NCBI RefSeq assembly: GCF_050279675.1
Contig: NZ_JBNNUK010000002.1
Coordinates: 248,001 to 312,000, forward strand
DNA length: 64,000 nt
Direction: 5' to 3'
Source: Viridibacillus sp050279675
GTDB lineage: Bacteria; Bacillota; Bacilli; Bacillales_A; Planococcaceae
Shown: positions 34,571 through 43,143 of the stretch, piece by piece
Position numbering within the stretch: position 1 is the stretch's first letter
Layout: every line of letters starts with the position of its first letter
Notes under the pieces: model-generated
What the model saw: the letters and a program-made list of their open reading frames with translations, nothing else
Told to the model about the DNA's origin: nothing
Database searches by the model: none
Made by a program: the position numbers and the translations under genes

Positions 34571-35060
34571 ATTTTGCATTTAATTGTTTTTCAAGCTTTT
34601 TATAACGAACTAACATCGCAATTCGCCATGGAACTATCATTGAAAATGCCAAAATCCAGAACATGCCGCCAAGTTCACCTAAATGGAATGCACCACTAAG
34701 ATAAATTTTTGCTACTGTACGGATAATCAATAAACCAGCCAACATAAAGAAAAATGCTCTAGATGGCTTTAGATAGATGTCATCTTCAACAATATGAAAT
34801 TTCGATGTCGCGGTTAATACAGTTGAAAAGATAATTCCCACTATAATTGCTTCTAACACTTGTGGCCAAGGTACTCTGAAATATTCAGAGCAAAACATTA
34901 ACGCCCCAGTAGACATCGCTATCGGTGGGATAATGATTTTCTTAGCACTAGCAGGTTTTTTAGCCGATTTAGCTCTCACTGTCATCGCCATAATTCCCAT
35001 AAAGACAACAGCGACAGTTGAGCCTATGACCATATATTGAGAAGGAATTGAACTCAACAT
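34569..35060 (-). CDS. ccdC: CcdC-like membrane protein (YneJ)
   Basis: About 163 residues with four to five hydrophobic segments. It resembles YneJ/CcdC, a protein of unknown function encoded with CcdA. The ATG at 35060 follows GAGGAGAGGG by six bases; the open frame starts six codons earlier without such a site. It is the last of three genes (ccdA, yneI, ccdC) transcribed together, 22 bases after the response regulator. Confidence 0.85.
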   Translation of the reverse strand: MLSSIPSQYMVIGSTVAVVFMGIMAMTVRAKSAKKPASAKKIIIPPIAMSTGALMFCSEYFRVPWPQVLEAIIVGIIFSTVLTATSKFHIVEDDIYLKPSRAFFFMLAGLLIIRTVAKIYLSGAFHLGELGGMFWILAFSMIVPWRIAMLVRYKKLEKQLNAK

Positions 35061-35082
35061 AATAGACCCTCTCCTCACATTA

Positions 35083-35445
35083 CTAATATTCCACTACTTT
35101 TACAATCGTAGACATTAAGCGTTGCTGATCAAAAGGTTTCGTAATAAAATCCTTAGCACCTAGCGAGAGCGCCTGTAAAATCATCTTCTGCTGTCCCAAT
35201 GCACTGATGATAATAATTTTTGCATCAGGAAATTCTTCGATGATCACTTTCGTTGCATCTAAACCTGACATAACCGGCATTGTTACATCCATCGTTACAA
35301 CATCTGGTAATAATTCACGATACTTTTCAATTGCTTCCATGCCATTGTTAGCTTCACCGACGACTTCATAACTAGAGTCCGCTAACATCATTTTTATCGC
35401 ATGACGCATAAACATCGTGTCATCTACTACTAATACCTTTGTCAA
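35083..35445 (-). CDS. yneI: Single-domain response regulator, YneI/CheY-like
   Basis: 120 residues, receiver domain only. The acidic pair Asp8-Asp9, the phospho-acceptor Asp53 in TMDVTMPVMSG, the Ser/Thr switch in IIISALGQ, and the conserved Lys in FITKPFD are all present. There is no output domain, so it acts by protein contact. No histidine kinase is adjacent. Its place inside the ccdA-ccdC unit is conserved with B. subtilis, but its role in cytochrome c biogenesis is not established. Confidence 0.9.
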   Translation of the reverse strand: MTKVLVVDDTMFMRHAIKMMLADSSYEVVGEANNGMEAIEKYRELLPDVVTMDVTMPVMSGLDATKVIIEEFPDAKIIIISALGQQKMILQALSLGAKDFITKPFDQQRLMSTIVKVVEY

Positions 35446-35505
35446 AAACTCAACCCCTAATTTGAAACTAAAAATACTATACTACTAATAAGTGTAGTAA
35501 GCCAA

Positions 35506-36216
35506 TTAAAAACCGATAAAATCACCGAAAATAGGTTGTAATAGTCGAATAATAAGTGTCATTCCATCAAAGTACAACAATACCCCAACAATTATCATCA
35601 CGTAACCACCGACTTTAACGATTTTCTGACTATGATTACGAATCCAACTTAATCTTGTCATAAAGAAAGATAAAAGGAAAAACGGAATAGAGAAACCAAG
35701 ACTATATGTTAGTAAATACCAAATACCTGACCCTGGATTTGTACCCGCTAATGACAGAATACCACCTAATATTGGTCCAGTACAAGGCGTCCACCCAGCA
35801 GCAAACGCTAAACCAATTAAGAAAGAACCAAGATAACCAGCTGGTCTATTTTTAAATTGGAATTTGCGATCTTTCATTAAAAAGTCCGGTGTGAAAACGC
35901 CAATGATCATTAATCCAAAAATAACAATTAATATCCCGCCAACTTGACGAATCAAATCATTATATTGGAAGAAGAACCCTGAAAGATAAGACGTAGTTAG
36001 TCCTAGAATAAGGAAGATCATAGTAAATCCTAGTAAGAAAAACAATGTGTGCAAAATAGCCGTTTTTTGGAGCATTCCTTTGTCATTCTTTAACTTATCA
36101 AATGACACGCCTGTTATGTAAGATAGAAATGCTGGATAAAGCGGCAACGTACATGGTGAGATAAAACTAAGAATACCTGCACCAAATGCTAAAAAATAGT
36201 TAAAATCAGTATTCAT
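35506..36216 (-). CDS. ccdA: Cytochrome c biogenesis protein CcdA
   Basis: 236 residues with six transmembrane segments, the DsbD-core/CcdA family. It carries reducing power across the membrane for apocytochrome c and, in Bacillus, spore cortex synthesis. FISPCTLPLYPAFLSYITG contains the first redox cysteine and AAGWTPCTGPILGGILSL the second. First gene of the ccdA-yneI-ccdC unit. The 21-bp repeat array ends about 180 bases upstream of its start. Confidence 0.95.
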   Translation of the reverse strand: MNTDFNYFLAFGAGILSFISPCTLPLYPAFLSYITGVSFDKLKNDKGMLQKTAILHTLFFLLGFTMIFLILGLTTSYLSGFFFQYNDLIRQVGGILIVIFGLMIIGVFTPDFLMKDRKFQFKNRPAGYLGSFLIGLAFAAGWTPCTGPILGGILSLAGTNPGSGIWYLLTYSLGFSIPFFLLSFFMTRLSWIRNHSQKIVKVGGYVMIIVGVLLYFDGMTLIIRLLQPIFGDFIGF

Positions 36217-36392
36217 ATTGTGTTGTCGCTCCTTAAAGTTTCTGTAACCATCGTACCAAACTTTTCAAGAAATATCTTATCTTTTGTCTGTGAATATTTC
36301 ATGACAAAATAATGCAATGAATATGGCGATAGTTGTTATTTGATAATATGCTTTATAACTTTAAGATGAAACTTGCTTGATGGGGGTTCTTT

Positions 36393-36953
36393 GGTGCTTC
36401 TCGGGCTCACTTTGGCGCTACTCGAGCTACCTTTGGCTCTACTCGGGCTCTTTGGCGCTACTCAGGCTCTTTTTAGCTCTACTCGAGTTCCCTTTAGCTC
36501 TACTCGGGCTCCCTTTAGCTCTACTCGGGCTCCCTTTGGCTCTACTCGAGCTACCTTTGGCTCTACTCAGGCTCTTTTTAGCTCTACTCGAGTTCCCTTT
36601 AGCTCTACTCGGGCTCCCTTTGGCGCTATTCGGGCTCTTTTGCTCTACTCGAGCTCTCTTTGGCGCTACTCGAGCTACCTTTGGCGCTACTCGAGCTCCT
36701 TTTAGCTCTACTCGAGCTACCTTTGGCGCTACTCGGGCTCTTTGGCTCTACTCAGGCTCTCTTTTGCACTACTCGAGCTCCTTTTAGCTCTACTCAAGCT
36801 ACCTTTAGCGCTACTCGGGCTTTTTGGCTCTACTTAGGCTCTCTTTGGCTCTGCTCGAGCTCCTTTTAGCTCTACTCGAGCTACCTTTGGCGCTACTCGA
36901 GCTACCTTTAGAGCTACTCAGGCTCTTTTTAGCTCTACTCAACATCTTTTTAC
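36393..36953. repeat. Tandem array of about 27 copies of a 21-bp repeat
   Basis: A direct-repeat array with consensus CTCTACTCGAGCTACCTTTGG and variants (GAGTTCC, GGGCTCC, CAGGCTC; CGC for CTC). Most units are 21 bases and several are 19, so the phase slips. Blocks are also duplicated at larger scale: the run around 36461 recurs near 36566, five units later. Many units hold a small hairpin, AGCTC-TACTC-GAGCT. Two plus-strand frames stay open across it (heptads like STRAPFS or ALLGLPL), but they lack ribosome binding sites and are not credible genes. It lies between the ABC exporter terminator and ccdA. Confidence 0.92.
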
Positions 36954-36992
36954 CGCTAGCCCCCTAAAATCCCCTCCAACAAAAAAACCCCC

Positions 36993-37014
36993 AAAAAACC
37001 GTTATCCAATAACG
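36993..37014 (-). terminator. Terminator of the ABC exporter operon
   Basis: On the minus strand CGTTAT-TGG-ATAACG is followed by GTTTTTTGGGGG, 24 bases after the stop at 37038. Confidence 0.8.
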
Positions 37015-37037
37015 ATCTCCTGGAGACTCTACTTTCA

Positions 37038-38825
37038 CTACCCTACTTCTTGAACTAATCCATTTTGTAACTGATACATTTTATGATACAAGCCGTTTTT
37101 AGCTAGTAACTCTTGATGTGTTCCTCGCTCGACAATTTCACCATGGTGGAGCACTAATATTTGCTCTGCATCTTGTATCGTACTTAGTCGATGCGCGATG
37201 GCAATTGTTGTGCGACCTTGACGCATTTTGTCGAGACTTCCTTGAATGGCTACTTCAGTTTCCGTATCGATTGTTGCTGTTGCTTCATCTAAAACAAGCA
37301 CTTTCGGGTTCGTTGCAATAGTTCTTGCAAAAGCAATGAGCTGCCGTTGCCCACTTGAGAATGTAGAACCGCGTTCGGATACTTGATGTTTATAGCCATT
37401 TGGCATAGATTCTATAAATTGATCTGCTTGCACAAACTTTGCTGCAGCCTTGACATCTTCTTCCGACATATTTTCATTAAAGAGTTTAATATTACTTTCA
37501 ATATTTCCGTAAAATAAGAATGGATCTTGTAGTACTAAGCCCATTTGCTGTCTCAGCGTTTGTTTCGGGAAATTTTTGATCGACTGGCCATCTATTAAAA
37601 TTTCTCCTTTCTCAAACTCGTAGAAGCGCATCAATAGATTAATAATCGAACTTTTCCCGCTCCCAGTATGACCTACAAGTGCTACCGTCTCACCAGGTTT
37701 AACAGTAAATGATATATTTTTTAACACATCAGTTTTGCCATCATATGAAAACGTTATATTTCTGAATTCAATGCGGCCGTCTGACATTTTCACGGAAGAA
37801 TCATCTAGCTGCTGTGGATCTAATTCCATGTCGTCCAATAAAGTAAAGACACGAGATGCAGAAACAATCGCTTGCTGGAAAATTGAAAGTCTTTGCATGA
37901 CTTGGTTTATCGGTTCAAAAAAGCGATTAATATAGCTGACAAATGCATAAATGACACCGATTTCTACCGGTTCACTAAAGGATGTTATCCCAAAAAAACT
38001 CAGCATTAAAATCAGTCCAAAAGCATACACCAAGTCAATTACAGGTCTTAATAATAAACCATCTAACTTAATACTACTCATCACTGCCTTATAGTGCTTT
38101 TCATTTATCTCATCAAACTCATCTCGGAAACGTTTTTCCTGACGAAAAGCTTGCACTATCGACATACCAGATAATGATTCTGCTAATTTGGCATTTAATT
38201 GACTTAGTCGCTCACGCATATCCATATAATAAAAGGCACTATATTTTCTGTAGATATAGACAATACAGAAAAGAATAGGCAGTAAAATAACTGTTGCTAA
38301 TGCCAATTTCCAGTTTAATGCAAACATCGCAATATATACTCCGATTACTAAAAAACCACTCTGCACAAAGCCAATTAACACACTAACGAACATTTCCATA
38401 ATAGCTTCCGTATCATTCGTAACACGAGATACGATACTTCCTGCTGGTGTTTTGTCGAAATAGCGCATACCTAGCTTATGAACTTTCGTATAGACATCAA
38501 TTCGTAGCTGCTGAATTACCTTTAAAGCTAGTACATTGAAGCGAAGCATCTGTAAATAACTAATGATCGAATTCAATATTTGAATGCCAATGTATGACGT
38601 AGCTAAGATAACTAACGTATTTGTTGGAAAATGACGAGGTGTTAAATAATCATCCATAAATATTTTAATTAACAATGGTCCTACGATATCTCCGAGAACA
38701 GTAATTAAAAGTAACATTAATGCAATCACAATGGACTTTTTATGTGGTTTCAAATATGTAAGGAGTCGTTTTAATACATGCCACTGTTCCTTACCTGTTA
38801 GGGTGATTTTTTGTTCTTCATTCAT
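37038..38825 (-). CDS. ABC exporter half-transporter, canonical ATPase site subunit
   Basis: About 595 residues: six-helix membrane domain (about 20-320), then an ATPase domain with Walker A GHTGSGKSS, signature FSSGQRQL (first position of LSGGQ replaced) and Walker B VLVLDEATA with the catalytic Glu. It resembles the YheH/BmrD side of B. subtilis heterodimeric multidrug exporters, without the long extra loop of YheH. The ATG at 38825 is one base after the stop of the partner gene and uses GAGGGGGTGGG inside it, so the two are coupled. Substrate unknown. Confidence 0.9.
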   Translation of the reverse strand: MNEEQKITLTGKEQWHVLKRLLTYLKPHKKSIVIALMLLLITVLGDIVGPLLIKIFMDDYLTPRHFPTNTLVILATSYIGIQILNSIISYLQMLRFNVLALKVIQQLRIDVYTKVHKLGMRYFDKTPAGSIVSRVTNDTEAIMEMFVSVLIGFVQSGFLVIGVYIAMFALNWKLALATVILLPILFCIVYIYRKYSAFYYMDMRERLSQLNAKLAESLSGMSIVQAFRQEKRFRDEFDEINEKHYKAVMSSIKLDGLLLRPVIDLVYAFGLILMLSFFGITSFSEPVEIGVIYAFVSYINRFFEPINQVMQRLSIFQQAIVSASRVFTLLDDMELDPQQLDDSSVKMSDGRIEFRNITFSYDGKTDVLKNISFTVKPGETVALVGHTGSGKSSIINLLMRFYEFEKGEILIDGQSIKNFPKQTLRQQMGLVLQDPFLFYGNIESNIKLFNENMSEEDVKAAAKFVQADQFIESMPNGYKHQVSERGSTFSSGQRQLIAFARTIATNPKVLVLDEATATIDTETEVAIQGSLDKMRQGRTTIAIAHRLSTIQDAEQILVLHHGEIVERGTHQELLAKNGLYHKMYQLQNGLVQEVG

Positions 38826-38826
38826 G

Positions 38827-40578
38827 TTAACCCACCCCCTCTTCAACCTGTTGTTCAAGTTGTTGCAATTGATACATTTCAAAATAGCGACCTTTAAGTG
38901 CCATTAACTCTTCATGTGTTCCTTTTTCTACAACAGCCCCTTCATGTAAAACAATGATGAGATGCGCATGGACAAGCGCACTTAAACGATGGGACGTAAT
39001 AATTGTCGTGGCGTCTGTTCTAGCCTTTTTTAATGACTCTAAAATGGCTTCTTCTGTCTTTGCATCAACCGCTGATAATGAGTCGTCTAGAATGAGCAGC
39101 TCAGGTTTCATTAACAACGCTCGTGCAATCGAAATTCGCTGTTTTTGTCCTCCTGAAAGTGATACACCACGTTCACCGACGACAGTATTATAGCCTTCCG
39201 TAAAGCGCAATATATCATCATGAATTTGTGCAATTCGCGCTGCATTTGTCACTTCATCTTCCCCAACATCCGGGTTAGTAAAAGCAATATTTTGATAAAG
39301 GGATGCCGAGAATAAGAAATGCTCTTGCGGCACATAGCCTATTGCTTCGCGTAATTTTATAGCTTGATAATCTCCTATTGCATGGTCTCCGTATCGAATC
39401 TCCCCATCATAGCCGTCAAATTCACGCATTAATAATTTTAATATCGCAGTTTTACCTGCGCCCGTCTTGCCGACTACACCAAGTGTTTCACCACGTTTCA
39501 ATGTAAAATGTACATCTTTTAATGCCGGTGTCTCATCACCAAGGAATGTAAATGAATTAATATTAAATTCGATATCCCCTTGTGGTCGAATGGATAAAGC
39601 ATCCTCTTTATCTTCAACGTCCATTTTTTCAGCTAAAAGATTTTGAATCCGGTCATATGACGCACTACCTCGCTCCATAATGTTGAAAAGTAAACCAAAT
39701 GCCAGCATTGGCCACACAAGTAGACCTAAGTACGATGTAAACGACACTAAATCGCCAAGTGTCATATCGCCAGCAACAACGAATTTAGCACCAAATATAA
39801 TCGTTAAGAAAAATGATATACCTACGACAAGTGAAATTGTTGGATCAAATAGTGAATCCACCTTAGCCACTCGTGTATTTTTAGCAACAACTTCGTCAGA
39901 TAAACGTTTAAAATCTGCGATATCCTCTTTATCTTGACCAAATGTCTTCATCACTTTGATACCAGTAATACTTTCCTGCGTTTTATCATTCAAGTCCGAA
40001 AACGCGGCTTGTGCATGGTGAAAACGTGCATGTAAAAGTTTACCGTAATAATTCGTTGACAGCGCCATAAATGGCATTGGAATTAAAGCGATTAGCGTTA
40101 GCTTCCAATCAATCGTAATGGCCATTGCCAAGATTACAAAGCCCCCTGTTGTAATAGAATCTACTAGGGTTAAAACACCATTACCCGCTGTTTGCTGAAC
40201 AGCTGATACATCATTTGTTGCATGTGCCATTAAATCTCCGATGCGACGCTTTTGATAAAAGGACGGTGCCATCGATGTAAAATGGTGAAATAATTTTGCC
40301 CTTAACCTTTTAGCTAGTGTCATAGACGAACCGAAAATCATAATCCGCCAATAATAGCGAATCACATACATCAAAAGTGCAGAAACAGCTAATAGACTCA
40401 ACCATTTAACAAGAGAGCCAACAGTTAAGCTACCGCCACCAATCTCATCAACGACAACGCCGATAATTTTAGGGGGCACCAACTGCAACATTGCCACCAT
40501 GATTAAGAGCGAAATTCCCAATAAGTATTGCTTCTTACGCTCTTTAAAGAACCAACCTAATTCAAAAAATACCTTCAT
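38827..40578 (-). CDS. ABC exporter half-transporter, degenerate ATPase site subunit
   Basis: 583 residues, like YheI/BmrC (585). The membrane domain (about 10-310) precedes an ATPase domain with Walker A GKTGAGKTA and signature VSLSGGQKQR. Walker B reads LLILDDSLSA: Asp replaces the catalytic Glu, so this composite site should be degenerate. Together with the partner, which keeps its Glu, that fits an asymmetric heterodimeric exporter. First gene of a two-gene unit. Confidence 0.9.
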   Translation of the reverse strand: MKVFFELGWFFKERKKQYLLGISLLIMVAMLQLVPPKIIGVVVDEIGGGSLTVGSLVKWLSLLAVSALLMYVIRYYWRIMIFGSSMTLAKRLRAKLFHHFTSMAPSFYQKRRIGDLMAHATNDVSAVQQTAGNGVLTLVDSITTGGFVILAMAITIDWKLTLIALIPMPFMALSTNYYGKLLHARFHHAQAAFSDLNDKTQESITGIKVMKTFGQDKEDIADFKRLSDEVVAKNTRVAKVDSLFDPTISLVVGISFFLTIIFGAKFVVAGDMTLGDLVSFTSYLGLLVWPMLAFGLLFNIMERGSASYDRIQNLLAEKMDVEDKEDALSIRPQGDIEFNINSFTFLGDETPALKDVHFTLKRGETLGVVGKTGAGKTAILKLLMREFDGYDGEIRYGDHAIGDYQAIKLREAIGYVPQEHFLFSASLYQNIAFTNPDVGEDEVTNAARIAQIHDDILRFTEGYNTVVGERGVSLSGGQKQRISIARALLMKPELLILDDSLSAVDAKTEEAILESLKKARTDATTIITSHRLSALVHAHLIIVLHEGAVVEKGTHEELMALKGRYFEMYQLQQLEQQVEEGVG

Positions 40579-40713
40579 CTCTATTCACCTTCTTTTCTTC
40601 ACAAATATCAGTTTATCAAATATTCTGAAATGATTGAAGATAAAAAATAAAAAAACTTCGGTTTCCTAAATGTTTTTTTATTTATCGATTTATTTTAAAA
40701 ATACCCAAAAAAT

Positions 40714-40746
40714 AACCCTTTACGATTTATCGAATCATAAAGGGTT
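40714..40746 (-). terminator. Terminator of the ger operon
   Basis: AACCCTTTA / TAAAGGGTT with a 15-base loop. On the minus strand it is followed by ATTTTTTGGG. The rest of the gap 40579-40925 is AT-rich and holds the promoter region of the ABC operon but nothing else I can name. Confidence 0.7.
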
Positions 40747-40925
40747 TACTTAATGCTTTTACGTTATTTAGTTATATCGATTTATAGAAAAAGTGCAAAC
40801 CAACCCCATTTTGAGGTACCAGTAATAGAAACTGTCCTAACAAATCAAAAATTCAAGATTAATACAACGTTTTAATACTCAATACAGTTAAGGTTTATGT
40901 GCAATTTCATAAGTCGTTGTCAAAT

Positions 40926-42038
40926 TCATTTTAAAGTACCTGTACTAATAATAGATGTTTTAACATGGACATCTACTTTTAACTTCGCAATGGTTGCATC
41001 CGTCAGTTTTTTATTCCATTTTCCTTTGTAATACATTCGGAAGTTTTCGCTTAGGCCAATTGGGTCAACCTTCAAACCTTTAAGCTTTTCTAAAAATTTT
41101 TCTATGTCTTTTCCAAGTTGTTTATTAATATCATCTTCTAGAATTGCTATACTTTTTGGTGTATTCAATTCATGCTCTCTTTTACCTTGATATTCACTAA
41201 GCGTTCCTTTTACATTTAATGTAATAGTTAGCTTTGGAGAATCATGATTTTTATTACTTTTTATCTTAACCTTACTTTCAATTAAATCAAGCATGACTAC
41301 TTCTTTGCCATTTCCTTTATTTAAATCTAATGGTAATGGTGCCAGTTTCTTTTCACCTTGTAATGCTTGAATGATGAGTGCTTCACTCGGTGTAATACTC
41401 TCGAACATATGATTATTTTTAAACAAAGCAACCCCCTTTATCTCGATTTTATCATCGATTTTTTCTAATATTGGTAAGATTGGATCAAATACTGGATTTG
41501 TTGCCGTGTATATAAAATCATGAATATTGGTATTTGGATTAAAAGCGGTATTGATACTAGGCAGTAATAAATCATTTAAATAAAAGTTGATATTTGGTTT
41601 ATCCAGATATTTTCCTTTTAACAATTCTTCTCCATTACCATTAACTACTGCAATAAGTACTTTATTTCCTACTTCAGCATCTCTATATAGATTCTGAATC
41701 ACTTTCTGCACTTTACCCTTTCGTGCATATTCCTCATTAATAAGAACAACACGTAATTGGTTTAATATAACTTTTTTATCTGAAAGTTTCTCAATTTTAA
41801 CAATTCCCTTAGAAACTAAGTCAGTTTGCACTGAGAAAATCTGTGTATTCCGTTTCGCGTCAGGAGAATATTGTGGAATCGCTACAGTTAGTTTTGTTGT
41901 ATCTTCATCTATATAGTCAAATGCCATAATACCAACCATACCCACTTCTTCTAATGGTACTTTTACCTCTTTCGCTGAACAACCTACCAAAAAAAGGAGA
42001 ACAAAAAGAGTGAATATCCATATAATTTTTCTGCTCAT
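40926..42038 (-). CDS. Spore germination receptor lipoprotein, Ger(x)C family
   Basis: 370 residues. A lipoprotein signal ends at LVGC (Cys19). The rest is the GerAC-type fold, N-terminal domain with AFDYIDEDTTKLTVAIPQY and C-terminal domain ending VKTSIIST. It sits on the outer side of the inner spore membrane as the C subunit of a germinant receptor. It overlaps the B gene by four bases. The nutrient sensed cannot be told from sequence. Confidence 0.92.
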   Translation of the reverse strand: MSRKIIWIFTLFVLLFLVGCSAKEVKVPLEEVGMVGIMAFDYIDEDTTKLTVAIPQYSPDAKRNTQIFSVQTDLVSKGIVKIEKLSDKKVILNQLRVVLINEEYARKGKVQKVIQNLYRDAEVGNKVLIAVVNGNGEELLKGKYLDKPNINFYLNDLLLPSINTAFNPNTNIHDFIYTATNPVFDPILPILEKIDDKIEIKGVALFKNNHMFESITPSEALIIQALQGEKKLAPLPLDLNKGNGKEVVMLDLIESKVKIKSNKNHDSPKLTITLNVKGTLSEYQGKREHELNTPKSIAILEDDINKQLGKDIEKFLEKLKGLKVDPIGLSENFRMYYKGKWNKKLTDATIAKLKVDVHVKTSIISTGTLK

Positions 42039-43114
42039 GCTTGCACCTGCTTTTTCCTAAGTAGATGTACTATGGCTAAAAAAATCGGCCAAACTAACAT
42101 CACATATCCAACATAACTGCTTCCTGAAAATAATTTTTCTTGGAAATCTTGAGAAAATGGCATCTTCAAAATAAGGAAAACGATTAGTGCAAGAATGTAA
42201 ATATAATATTTCCTTTCTTTAGATAGTAATGAATCCATCCCTCTCTTAGCACACCATAAATACGCTGTAACTGTAGACAAAATGAGAAAGACCCACAGCG
42301 TCATTCCAATAATATCGATTCGTTCAATAAAAGAAAATTCCCCAGCTTTAAACAAATTTAATACTGAAAACTCTACATATTTTAACTGCCATTCTGAAAA
42401 ATACATCACACTTACAGCAGTTGTTATTAAACAAAGAATTATGCTTATCCAAATTCCTATTAATGCATGTTTATACGCTTTTTTTTGATCTATAATATTG
42501 GGGAAATAAAACATAATTAATTCATAGCCTAAGATAGATAAATACCCTTTTTTCATCGCATCATAAAATTCCTTGCCATTAAAATTGAAGAAAGGAAGAA
42601 AATGACTCACTTCTCCTTTTTCAATTGCCCAACAAAGAAAATAAAACATAGGTATACTTATAAAAAAAGTCATAATGCAGAACCTTGCTACAGATCTAAC
42701 CCCTCCACGGACTATATAAACAAGTAATAAAAGAAAAAAGAAAGCAGGTGCAGTAATAGTTTGCTCTGGAAGTGCTGTGCTTTGTATAAGATGCATATAA
42801 CTACTGATAATCCCTGATGAAAAAACTAAAAATTGTAAGACAATAAATAGATTTACACCCTTCCCTAGCCATTTCCCTAATAAGATTTCATTGATCCGAA
42901 ATAGGTTTTCGTTAGGATACTTACTATTCATCCAAACCATCGGTAATAATGTTAAACTTGCAATTACCCCAAAAAGGATAGGAAAAAGTGTTTGACTATA
43001 ACCTAAAGAACTCAGTTTTTGAGGTAGAGTAAGTATTCCAGTACCAACCATTGCGCTTTGCACCAAAAAGATAACATGATATCTATTCAAAAATTTCTGT
43101 TTGTTTGTACTCAA
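42035..43114 (-). CDS. Spore germination receptor permease, GerAB family
   Basis: 359 residues with about ten transmembrane segments, an amino-acid-permease-like fold. MVGTGILTLPQKL is the usual motif of the first helix. This is the B subunit, which carries ligand specificity in studied receptors. It lies 29 bases after the A gene and overlaps the C gene. Confidence 0.92.
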   Translation of the reverse strand: MSTNKQKFLNRYHVIFLVQSAMVGTGILTLPQKLSSLGYSQTLFPILFGVIASLTLLPMVWMNSKYPNENLFRINEILLGKWLGKGVNLFIVLQFLVFSSGIISSYMHLIQSTALPEQTITAPAFFFLLLLVYIVRGGVRSVARFCIMTFFISIPMFYFLCWAIEKGEVSHFLPFFNFNGKEFYDAMKKGYLSILGYELIMFYFPNIIDQKKAYKHALIGIWISIILCLITTAVSVMYFSEWQLKYVEFSVLNLFKAGEFSFIERIDIIGMTLWVFLILSTVTAYLWCAKRGMDSLLSKERKYYIYILALIVFLILKMPFSQDFQEKLFSGSSYVGYVMLVWPIFLAIVHLLRKKQVQA

Positions 43115-43143
43115 CTTAAACTACCTCAATTCTTTTGAAACAT

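Noticed and set aside
36373..36869. Long plus-strand open frames across the repeat array encoding heptad repeats
   Set aside because: They exist only because the 21-bp unit lacks stops in two frames. There is no ribosome binding site, and the 19-base units shift the frame.
36393..36953. CRISPR array
   Set aside because: The repeats are directly adjacent with no unique spacers, and no cas genes are nearby.
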